Origin: Flavobacteriales bacterium
GTDB taxonomy: Bacteria; Bacteroidota; Bacteroidia; UBA10329
DNA length: 46,305 bases
Assembly: GCA_016124845.1 (NCBI GenBank)
Contig: WGMW01000013.1
Coordinates: 110,064 to 156,368 of the forward strand
Reading direction: 5' to 3'
The translations under genes and the position numbers were made by a program. The notes under the pieces were generated by a model. That model was not told where the DNA came from and made no database searches. It saw nothing but the letters and a program-made list of their open reading frames with translations. Positions 16,631 to 23,923 of the stretch are shown here, piece after piece. Within the stretch, counting starts at the first letter, position 1; each line of letters starts with the position of its first letter.

Positions 16631-16645
16631 GTTGAATTTTTCAAC
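16631..16645. promoter_or_regulatory. Short inverted repeat upstream of the PAS gene
   Basis: GTTGAA-TTT-TTCAAC is a perfect 6-bp dyad centred about 30 bp upstream of the predicted -7 box, near the -33 region. It is a candidate operator only. Confidence 0.3.
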
Positions 16646-16668
16646 ACGGAATTGTGAAGTAGTCCACA

Positions 16669-16676
16669 TAAACTTG
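16669..16676 (+). promoter_or_regulatory. -7-like box (TAAACTTG) 4 nt before the PAS gene start
   Basis: This is one mismatch from TAnnTTTG. It ends 4 nt before the ATG at 16681, so the transcript would begin at or next to the start codon. Confidence 0.35.
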
Positions 16677-16680
16677 GCAA

Positions 16681-17082
16681 ATGATAAACGACATCAAAAA
16701 GCTCGAAGCTCTGTTTTTCCAATGTCGTTCTCTTGCGGATGCCGAAATCATGATAAGCGAGTGCGGGGTTGAAAACGCCATGGTTTCCACGCACGATGAA
16801 TCAGGCATTTATACCGATGTTTCAAAGACCTGCAAGACGTTCATCGGGTATACACGGAGAGAATTGATCGGCAATTCCAGTTACGATTATTTTCATCCTG
16901 ATGATTTCCAGACCATTCTCAAATCGCATGCTAAGGTCACCATACGCCCAGAGATCGATCACGTGGATTATCGGATCAGGATGCCAGATGGAAAATATCG
17001 GGAAGTTTCCACTTTAAGCAGGCTTGTGGTCGATCCTGCGGGGCCTCAGTTTATCCTTGCTTTGACGTTTGAAAGACAATAA
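16681..17082 (+). CDS. Stand-alone PAS-domain protein
   Basis: This 133-residue protein consists almost entirely of one PAS fold. MVSTHDESGIYTDVSKTCKT and FIGYTRRELIGNSSYDYFHP (about 40-78) are the core motif, with DYRIRMPDGKYREVST (PAC-like) after it. An N-terminal helix of about 30 residues precedes it. There is no output domain, so it probably works as a soluble sensor or partner-binding module. No ligand-specific residues could be identified. It is monocistronic, flanked by a possible operator dyad upstream and a hairpin/U-rich unit downstream. Confidence 0.8.
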   Translation: MINDIKKLEALFFQCRSLADAEIMISECGVENAMVSTHDESGIYTDVSKTCKTFIGYTRRELIGNSSYDYFHPDDFQTILKSHAKVTIRPEIDHVDYRIRMPDGKYREVSTLSRLVVDPAGPQFILALTFERQ

Positions 17083-17138
17083 TTGAGCGTTAGTCGAAAA
17101 AAAGTTGCGATAAGTCGTGATTATTTAAAATGATGTTC

Positions 17139-17146
17139 TAACTTTG
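17139..17146 (+). promoter_or_regulatory. Orphan -7 box (TAACTTTG)
   Basis: This is an exact TAnnTTTG match in the intergenic region with no ATG shortly downstream. It precedes the hairpin at 17172-17220 by about 25 nt and could start a short non-coding transcript. Confidence 0.4.
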
Positions 17147-17149
17147 AAG

Positions 17150-17220
17150 GACAGTTCCAATTCCTGGTTTCACCCCCATCGTAGAACGCTTCGGCCGACT
17201 CGGTGGGGGTATTTGTTTGT
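17150..17220 (+). ncRNA. Candidate small RNA ending in a stem-loop terminator
   Basis: Downstream of the box at 17139-17146 the predicted transcript is about 70 nt. It ends with a 10-bp stem (ACCCCCATCG 17172-17181 with CGGTGGGGGT 17201-17210, one U-G pair), a 19-nt loop containing TCGGCCGA, and the tail ATTTGTTTGT. The loop is long for a simple terminator. Alternatively this is just the terminator of the PAS gene about 90 nt upstream. Confidence 0.35.
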
Positions 17221-17245
17221 CTGAACTCACGGCAACCTTATTTGT

Positions 17246-17253
17246 TACCTTTG
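17246..17253 (+). promoter_or_regulatory. -7 box (TACCTTTG) for the aldehyde dehydrogenase operon
   Basis: This is an exact consensus match followed by CC, 22 nt before the ATG at 17276. Confidence 0.55.
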
Positions 17254-17275
17254 CCAAAACCCATAATTTTAAGCA

Positions 17276-18832
17276 ATGTCTGAGGCGGTTACGGAAATGG
17301 AAAATAAGATCACGGATGTGTTGAAAGCGTTGAATATCAGCGAATTGAACTTCGCGGCATCCACAGGGTTGAATGACTTTACGGGTGGAGATGCCATTGG
17401 TTCCTACTCTCCGGTAGATGGCGCGTTGATCGCTTCCGTGGGTTCATGCTCGCAAGCGGATTACGAAAAGGTCATTGCGCAGGCGCAGAACGCTTTCATT
17501 GAATGGCGTACTTGGCCTGCTCCGAAACGCGGTGAGATCGTGCGTCAGGTAGGCGATGCGTTGCGCGAAAAGAAGGAGCCGCTCGGCAAACTTGTTTCCT
17601 ACGAAATGGGAAAAAGCCTTCAGGAAGGTTTGGGCGAGGTTCAGGAAATGATCGACATCTGCGATTTCGCGGTCGGTCTTTCGCGACAGCTTTATGGCCT
17701 GACGATGCATTCGGAACGCCCATTGCATCGAATGTACGAGCAGTATCATCCGCTGGGAATCGTGGGAATCATCTCCGCATTCAATTTCCCCGTAGCGGTT
17801 TGGAGTTGGAATGCCATGTTGGCGTGGGTGTGTGGTGATGTCTGCGTTTGGAAACCCTCCGAAAAATCTCCGCTTTCTGCCATCGCTTGCCAGAACATCA
17901 TCAAAGAGGTTTTTGAAAGGAACGGTGTTCCCGAAGGCGTGAGTTGCATTGTACAGGGAGATTACACGGTAGGAGAAATGATGACCACCGATACGCGTGT
18001 TCCATTGGTTTCTGCCACAGGTTCCATACGCATGGGAAAGAAAGTGGCCGCCACGGTAGCGTCAAGGTTGGGAAAAACCCTGCTTGAGTTGGGCGGCAAC
18101 AACGCCATCATCATCACCGAAAATGCCGATCTGGACGTGTCCATCATCGGAGCGCTTTTCGGTGCGGTGGGCACGTGTGGTCAGCGTTGCACCAGCACGC
18201 GCAGACTCATCATTCACGAAAGTGTGTATGATGAAGTGAAGAACAGCTTGGTGAAGGCTTACGGACAACTGCGTATTGGCAATCCGCTGGATCAGAAGAA
18301 CCATGTGGGACCGCTTATCGATAGACAAGCGGTAGAAACCTACCTGAAAGCGCTGGAGCAATTGAAGGCTGAAGGAGGAAACATGGTTGTGGAAGGTGGT
18401 GTGCTGGAAGGCGAAGGTTATGAAAGTGGCTGCTACGTGAAGCCTGCCATTGCCGAAGCGGAAAATCACTATCAGATCGTGCAGCAGGAAACGTTTGCTC
18501 CGATTCTGTATCTGCTCAAATACAAAGACATGGAAGAAGCAATTGCCATTCAGAACGGAGTGGTTCAAGGACTTTCTTCTGCCATCATGACAACAAATCT
18601 GCGTCAAGCAGAGTTGTTCCTGAGTTATGCGGGTTCCGACTGCGGAATTGCCAACGTCAACATTGGAACTTCGGGTGCGGAGATCGGTGGTGCCTTTGGA
18701 GGAGAAAAAGAGACGGGTGGAGGTCGTGAGTCGGGTTCGGATGCTTGGAAAGTGTATATGAGACGTCAGACCAACACCATCAATTATAGCACGGAACTGC
18801 CGCTGGCGCAGGGAATCAAATTCGATCTTTAA
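17276..18832 (+). CDS. amaB: ALDH7-type aldehyde dehydrogenase (aminoadipate-semialdehyde)
   Basis: This 518-residue cytosolic NAD-dependent dehydrogenase has the cofactor-binding segment FNFPVAVWSWNAMLAW and KPSEKSPLSA, the general-base Glu in LLELGGNNAIII, and the catalytic Cys in GTCGQRCTSTRRL. The sequence around these motifs and the HPLGIVGIISAFNFPVAVW block match the antiquitin (ALDH7) group. These oxidise alpha-aminoadipic semialdehyde to aminoadipate in lysine catabolism; betaine-aldehyde activity is also known in the group. It heads an apparent operon, with the next gene starting 9 nt downstream. The precise substrate is inferred. Confidence 0.9.
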   Translation: MSEAVTEMENKITDVLKALNISELNFAASTGLNDFTGGDAIGSYSPVDGALIASVGSCSQADYEKVIAQAQNAFIEWRTWPAPKRGEIVRQVGDALREKKEPLGKLVSYEMGKSLQEGLGEVQEMIDICDFAVGLSRQLYGLTMHSERPLHRMYEQYHPLGIVGIISAFNFPVAVWSWNAMLAWVCGDVCVWKPSEKSPLSAIACQNIIKEVFERNGVPEGVSCIVQGDYTVGEMMTTDTRVPLVSATGSIRMGKKVAATVASRLGKTLLELGGNNAIIITENADLDVSIIGALFGAVGTCGQRCTSTRRLIIHESVYDEVKNSLVKAYGQLRIGNPLDQKNHVGPLIDRQAVETYLKALEQLKAEGGNMVVEGGVLEGEGYESGCYVKPAIAEAENHYQIVQQETFAPILYLLKYKDMEEAIAIQNGVVQGLSSAIMTTNLRQAELFLSYAGSDCGIANVNIGTSGAEIGGAFGGEKETGGGRESGSDAWKVYMRRQTNTINYSTELPLAQGIKFDL

Positions 18833-18841
18833 TCCACTTCG

Positions 18842-19399
18842 TTGAATCGGCCTTTTGTCATAGCGATCGTTCTACTGATGTGTTCCTGTTCCAAGGATCC
18901 AGTAGAACAGTATTATGAGAATGAGCGATTCTATTATGACCTTCCGTTGTTTATCAACAAGCAGATCGATAACCTCAAGAAAAAGGGGCAATGGGTGCGT
19001 AAGCACGTGACCAAGGATGGTCATAGCCACATTATTGAGCGTGGCGATATTGATTGGAATGAGGAGCTGGATGCGTTTCTGGAATCGGACATCAACCGCC
19101 CAGCTTGGCGCGGGGAGTTCAAAACCGACACGATCATTTTGGAGCGTGCCTACGTGATCACGTACAAGACCGAGAACGATCAGATTCCTGTAAAGAATGT
19201 GGTGGTGACCATCGACAAGGATTCGAAGCAATGTCTTTCGGTTACGGTCGATAGGCGCACGAAAAATTTTCTCTACAGTTCAGATCAGAGCCTGTATTAC
19301 ACCACGGGAGAAGGGTACATGATGAAGGGAAAACTTTCGGTCAACTACCTTTTCGATTCTGAATATTCCATTGAAAGTGAGTTTATTGAAGAAAGCTGA
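18842..19399 (+). CDS. Lipoprotein of unknown function
   Basis: This 185-residue protein appears to begin at a TTG codon, giving MNRPFVIAIVLLMCSCSKDP. It is a lipoprotein signal with the lipobox Cys at about residue 14. The rest is mostly charged and beta-rich (GQWVRKHVTKDGHSHII, DRRTKNFLYSSDQSLYYTTG). It is predicted to be attached to the inner or outer membrane facing the periplasm. No named domain is recognised. It lies 9 nt after amaB and overlaps the next lipoprotein gene, so the three are likely cotranscribed. The repeated secondary-structure pattern resembles small Bacteroidota envelope proteins, without a firm match. Confidence 0.7.
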   Translation: MNRPFVIAIVLLMCSCSKDPVEQYYENERFYYDLPLFINKQIDNLKKKGQWVRKHVTKDGHSHIIERGDIDWNEELDAFLESDINRPAWRGEFKTDTIILERAYVITYKTENDQIPVKNVVVTIDKDSKQCLSVTVDRRTKNFLYSSDQSLYYTTGEGYMMKGKLSVNYLFDSEYSIESEFIEES

Positions 19400-20612
19400 T
19401 CGGACCTTATGGGTTGGTCTGCTGTCGTTGTTACTTTTCGGATGCTCCGAAAGACCAGCGCCTGCGGATCTGGCTGGCGATTGGCATTTTTCGCTCGACA
19501 TCGGTGATGAAACGCTACCATTTTCAGCGCTGATCATTGATGAGAATGGTCGGTTGCAGTTTTATGCTATCAATGGCGAGGAACGCATAAGAGCGGATGA
19601 GTTTGAGGTAAAGAACGACAGCATATTCATCCGTCTGCCCATTTTCAACACCGCACTTAAAGGAAAGCTGGTGGATGGTGAGATTCACGGAAATTTCTTC
19701 GATTATTCCCGCAAGGGCAATTATCGGCTACCGTTTGTGGCCAGAAAGGATGTGATGTACCGCTTCCCTGTAGATGCAGAAACTGATGTGAATGTGACAG
19801 GAAAATGGCGCGTGGAGTTCAGCCCTGGAAGTGACAACCAATATTTGGCCATCGGTCAGTTTGAGCAGCGGGGAAACCGTGCTTACGGAACATTTCTGAC
19901 CACAACAGGCGATTACCGTTACTTGGAAGGAAACGTTGTACGCGATAGCCTTCTGCTTTCATGTTTCGATGGCTCGCACGTGTTCCTGTTCAAGGCCAAG
20001 GTCAGCAGAGATAGGATCGAGGGCGATTTCTGGTCAGGCAACCATTGGCAGGAAAACTGGGCAGGAGAACGCGATGACGATTTCGAACTTCCAGACCCCA
20101 CCACGCTGACGTATCTCAAACCTGGTTATTCCAAGCTCAGCTTTGCTTTTCCGAATGTCGATGGGAAAATGGTGAGTTTGGATGATGAGCGATATGAGGA
20201 CAAAGTGGTTATTGTGCAATTGATGGGCAGCTGGTGTCCGAACTGCATGGACGAAACGGCCTATCTCGTTTCACTCTACGACAAATTCCATGGGCAGGGT
20301 CTCGAGGTCATTTCATGTGCCTTTGAAAGAAGCGACAATGAAGAGACCAACATCCGTTCGGTAAAGCGTTTGCAGGAACACTTTCATGTTCCGTATGAGA
20401 TGCTTTTGGCAGGAAAGGCCAGTAAAAAAGAGGCCGCGCAGAAACTTCCAATGCTCAATCATGTGCTGTCATTCCCTACCAGCATATTTATTGACAGGAA
20501 TGGAGAGGTCAGAAGAATACACACGGGTTTCGCAGGCCCAGGAACAGGCGAGTATTACCATGAGTTTGTGGAGGAGACCGACAGGTTCGTTACACAATTG
20601 CTGATCGAGTAA
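19371..20612 (+). CDS. TlpA/ResA-like thioredoxin-fold lipoprotein
   Basis: The protein has up to 413 residues. Its lipoprotein signal is LWVGLLSLLLFGC, with the lipid-attachment Cys about 25 residues from the first start. Residues about 30-245 look like beta-rich, lipocalin-like modules (LAGDWHFSLDIGDE, VTGKWRVEFSPGSD). The C-terminal region (about 255-413) is a thioredoxin fold with the redox motif GSWCPNCMDE and FPTSIFIDRNGEVRRIHTG, as in TlpA/AhpC-type disulfide reductases. It probably acts in periplasmic thiol redox. No ATG start is available: TTG 19371, GTG 19377 and TTG 19386 are all possible, all overlapping the preceding gene; the last gives the most typical signal peptide. Confidence 0.85.
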   Translation: MKVSLLKKADRTLWVGLLSLLLFGCSERPAPADLAGDWHFSLDIGDETLPFSALIIDENGRLQFYAINGEERIRADEFEVKNDSIFIRLPIFNTALKGKLVDGEIHGNFFDYSRKGNYRLPFVARKDVMYRFPVDAETDVNVTGKWRVEFSPGSDNQYLAIGQFEQRGNRAYGTFLTTTGDYRYLEGNVVRDSLLLSCFDGSHVFLFKAKVSRDRIEGDFWSGNHWQENWAGERDDDFELPDPTTLTYLKPGYSKLSFAFPNVDGKMVSLDDERYEDKVVIVQLMGSWCPNCMDETAYLVSLYDKFHGQGLEVISCAFERSDNEETNIRSVKRLQEHFHVPYEMLLAGKASKKEAAQKLPMLNHVLSFPTSIFIDRNGEVRRIHTGFAGPGTGEYYHEFVEETDRFVTQLLIE

Positions 20613-20613
20613 T

Positions 20614-23600
20614 TCAGATACGCACGCCAATGACGCAGATGTCATCCACCTGTTCGTGTGAACCCATCCATTTGGCCAGATAGGCTTCCAAGTGCTGTTT
20701 CTGTTCTTCCATCGGAAGAGGGCTTAGTTCCAGTATCTTCTGTCGCATTACGGTGGTCTTCATCTTCTTTCCATCCGTGCCACCGAACTGATCCGCATAA
20801 CCGTCTGAATAAATGTAAATGCAGTCTCCTTTCTGTAGTTCAACCTCATGATTATGGAACGGTTGAACATCAGTGTCAAGGCTTCCAATGGCAATACGGT
20901 CGCCCTTTATCAGCTGTTGTTCCCCGTTTCGGATGATGAGCAATGGGTTGAACGCGCTGGCAAACTCCAGTTTCATTGTCTTTGAATTCAGCTTACACAA
21001 GGCGATGTCCATTCCGTCCCTCACGTAATCGTCATGTTCAGATTTTCGTAGCGAGTCATTCACACTTGTGCTCAAGTGTTTCAGAATGTCTGCGGGTTTA
21101 GACAACTTCTGCTCGCCCACGGCCTGATTCAGACCATTGTAACCCACAATGCTCATCAGCGCACCAGGCACACCATGACCAGTGCAATCAACAGCGGAGA
21201 AGAACACGTCATCACCCCGTTCTGCCAACCAGTAAAAATCGCCACTCACAATATCCTTTGGTCTGTAAAGAACGAACGAATCGGGCAGCAGCTTATGCCA
21301 TTGCTCATTCGATGGTAGCGTGGCCGACTGGATGGTGCTGGCGTAGTTGATGCTGTCGATCATCTGCTCGTTCTTCTTTTGGATCACATCCTTTTGAGCC
21401 TCAATTTCCTCTTTTTGCCGTGTGATCATTGAGTTGGCCGACCGGATCGTATAGTAGGAGTAAGCAATAAAGCCGATTCCCATGATGCAAATAAAATAGA
21501 ACCAGTAGCTTTGATAGAACGGTGGCCTTATAGTAAAATGGAATACTATCGGTTCGTTTTCTGAAAGGTCATCTCCAAACCCTGCGCGCACCTTGAATGT
21601 ATATCTCCCAGGATCGAGGTTGGTGTAAGACACTTCGTTGATGTTGGTTATCCGAGACCAATCTGTATCTTTTCCTTCAAGCATGAAACTGTAGTTGATG
21701 GAGGCAGGGGAGGTGAGACTGACACCAGAGAATTCAAACGTAAGGTCGTTCTTGTCGTACGGAAGCTCGAGCGATATTGGAACACCCTCGTTTGTCACAG
21801 AGTCGGCAAAAAGCAGCCAATCTACCGATCGACCGAAAAGCCGAATTCCCGTAAGCCGTGTCAACGGTTTAAAGTACTCGCCCTTGTCTTCTTCCGGGCT
21901 GTACTCAACAAGGCCGTAGGTTGTTCCTATCCACAATCGGCCGTCTTCCTCCAACCAGAACGAATTCGTTCGGCATTCCAATCCCATAAATCCCTGATCC
22001 TTTCCGTATCGGATGACATCTTGAAGGGAATCACCATCGAAAATGAGACGGGACAGCCCCTTTGCCTGACCCACCCATAAGCTATGGTCTTTTCCGAACG
22101 CAAGCGAATAGACCGCATCCCCGATAAGACCGTCCTTCACTCCGTAGGAACTACATTTGGTTCCTTCATACTTGTAAACGCCATCGTTGGTCCCGAACCA
22201 CAGGGTTCCGTCTTTACCGAGCAGTACACTCCTGCACCTGCCATCAAAAAAACCATCCTTTTGGGTTAGCTGTATGAAGGAATGACCATCAAATCGTAAC
22301 AGACCATCTTCGTATGCAAACCAAATGTCATTTTCTTTCCGAACGGCATCAAACACATAGTGGTCGAATTCAGATGCGTTCTCGGGTCGTATCAACTGGT
22401 CATCATTCAACTTGGCAACACCACGTTTGGTGCCCAGCCAAATGGTTTCCCCATCCACGAAAACATCTCGGATGTCATTCAGGTCATGATCATCAGAAAC
22501 CACCTTGGTGAAGCGACCATCCTTATAGATGGTAAGGCCAAAGTTTGTGGCAATGTAGATGGTGCCAGAGTCGTCTGCAGCGATATCGGTGACAACCTCG
22601 GAGCTCAGTCCGCCAGATTCTTTAACCGTATCTCGGGCATCACCATCCCAAATTGCCAAACCGGCCTGTGTTCCCAACCAAAAACGTCCGTCCATATCAC
22701 GCATCACGGCATTGACCGTTTTCTGTGGAAGCCCATCTTCCTCTCCGAACAATCGGAAACGTTCGCTGCTAAGTTTGGAGACTCCGATGGACTTTGAACC
22801 GAACCACATGTTCCCTTCGCGGTCTTGTAGAATTTTCCAGATGTTGTCATCCACCAACCCGTTCTGAATGGTAAGGTGACTGGTCCATTTTCCACTTCTG
22901 TATTTCAATACCCCTGTCGATGTTCCGACCCAGATGTTCCCGGCCCGATCGCGCTGATACCCGTAAACAATGGTGTTGTCATCCACGTCTGAAGGCAGGT
23001 CAATCATGCTGACCTTTTTGTTTTCGAGCTTGAACAGTCCTCTGTAACCAAATATCCAAGCATCATATTTACCCAAAGGCATTACATCATACACGTAATT
23101 GTGATTGAGGCCATTGGACGCACTTATATTGACCATGGACTCTCCGTTCCATTTGAACAGGCCGTTCTGTACCGTACAGAACCAAATGGAGCCGTCCGTC
23201 CCTTCGCGGATGTTCAGCACCGTTGAATTCGAAAGAATTGAATCTTCTTTGAAAAGAATGATGGAATCGCCCACGAGTTGGGCTACGCCTTTCCCTGTTC
23301 CCAGCCAGATGTTCTCATTCCGATCGACCAAGATGCTAACAACACCTTTATGTGGAAGTCCTTGCTGCACGTTCAATATGTCTATGCGGTTGCCTACAAG
23401 TAGATCGAGTCCGTTGTTTGTACCCACTAATATCCGACCATCATTGTCTTGATTGATGGCAAAAACGACATTGTCAGAAAGTCCGTCCTCAGTGGTCAAA
23501 TAACTGAAAGAGGTTCCATTATACCTGTTGATGCCCCCTTGGTTCGTACCCATCCAAAGCTCACCCGTGCTTGTTTGGAAAAGGCACAGAATCTGAGACT

Positions 23601-23733
23601 GCGAAAGACCCTCTTCCACCGTGAAGTTTTGAAAATCATACATCTGAGCACAGGCATGCCAACCCTGAAAAACGAGGGCAATAAGCAATGGAACAACTTG
23701 CTTTGACAGTAATTTTAGGCTTCCCACGGTCAT
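20614..23733 (-). CDS. Sensor phosphatase: two-component propeller repeats, Y_Y_Y and SpoIIE domains
   Basis: The protein has 1039 residues. A signal peptide (about 1-30) is followed by roughly 13 propeller repeats with the WxGT signature (GELWMGTNQGG, ENIWLGTGKG, GRFWLGTQAG, GTLWFGTNDG, GRLWIGTTYG). A Y_Y_Y-type Ig domain lies around 650-740 (LEGKDTDWS, YTFKVRAG). A transmembrane helix (about 743-765) and a short coiled coil come next. The C-terminal 230 residues form a SpoIIE/PP2C phosphatase: VSGDFYWLAE, AVDCTGHGVPGAL, IYSDGYADQFGG and VDDICVIG carry the metal-binding aspartates. It should sense a periplasmic ligand and dephosphorylate a cytoplasmic partner such as an anti-sigma antagonist; the partner is unknown. 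There is no histidine kinase module. Confidence 0.9.
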   Translation of the reverse strand: MTVGSLKLLSKQVVPLLIALVFQGWHACAQMYDFQNFTVEEGLSQSQILCLFQTSTGELWMGTNQGGINRYNGTSFSYLTTEDGLSDNVVFAINQDNDGRILVGTNNGLDLLVGNRIDILNVQQGLPHKGVVSILVDRNENIWLGTGKGVAQLVGDSIILFKEDSILSNSTVLNIREGTDGSIWFCTVQNGLFKWNGESMVNISASNGLNHNYVYDVMPLGKYDAWIFGYRGLFKLENKKVSMIDLPSDVDDNTIVYGYQRDRAGNIWVGTSTGVLKYRSGKWTSHLTIQNGLVDDNIWKILQDREGNMWFGSKSIGVSKLSSERFRLFGEEDGLPQKTVNAVMRDMDGRFWLGTQAGLAIWDGDARDTVKESGGLSSEVVTDIAADDSGTIYIATNFGLTIYKDGRFTKVVSDDHDLNDIRDVFVDGETIWLGTKRGVAKLNDDQLIRPENASEFDHYVFDAVRKENDIWFAYEDGLLRFDGHSFIQLTQKDGFFDGRCRSVLLGKDGTLWFGTNDGVYKYEGTKCSSYGVKDGLIGDAVYSLAFGKDHSLWVGQAKGLSRLIFDGDSLQDVIRYGKDQGFMGLECRTNSFWLEEDGRLWIGTTYGLVEYSPEEDKGEYFKPLTRLTGIRLFGRSVDWLLFADSVTNEGVPISLELPYDKNDLTFEFSGVSLTSPASINYSFMLEGKDTDWSRITNINEVSYTNLDPGRYTFKVRAGFGDDLSENEPIVFHFTIRPPFYQSYWFYFICIMGIGFIAYSYYTIRSANSMITRQKEEIEAQKDVIQKKNEQMIDSINYASTIQSATLPSNEQWHKLLPDSFVLYRPKDIVSGDFYWLAERGDDVFFSAVDCTGHGVPGALMSIVGYNGLNQAVGEQKLSKPADILKHLSTSVNDSLRKSEHDDYVRDGMDIALCKLNSKTMKLEFASAFNPLLIIRNGEQQLIKGDRIAIGSLDTDVQPFHNHEVELQKGDCIYIYSDGYADQFGGTDGKKMKTTVMRQKILELSPLPMEEQKQHLEAYLAKWMGSHEQVDDICVIGVRI

Positions 23734-23739
23734 TTAACG

Positions 23740-23904
23740 ATGGCTTTTCATACTGCAAGTTCCATTCATCAGTTACAATATTCTGTTGCCTGGCACCAGG
23801 ATGTGCAGTTTGTCGAAATTTTCCAGTTTGAAAGACAACTTTATCGGATTGACCGCGTAGTGAAGAACATTAGACGGCAAGGAAACCATTCCATGTCATA
23901 CTGA
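23740..23904 (+). CDS. Possible 54-residue protein in a divergent gap
   Basis: An ATG at 23740 begins a 55-codon frame ending in TGA at 23904, filling most of the 190-bp space between two divergent genes. The product starts MAFHTASSIHQLQYSVAWHQ and includes a charged, possibly amphipathic segment (FERQLYRIDRVVKNIRRQG). There is no signal peptide and no recognised family. The start is 7 nt from the start of the divergent sensor gene, so the sensor promoter would lie inside it. The region may be only regulatory DNA. Confidence 0.3.
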   Translation: MAFHTASSIHQLQYSVAWHQDVQFVEIFQFERQLYRIDRVVKNIRRQGNHSMSY

Positions 23905-23923
23905 CCTCCAGAGCCGAATAATT

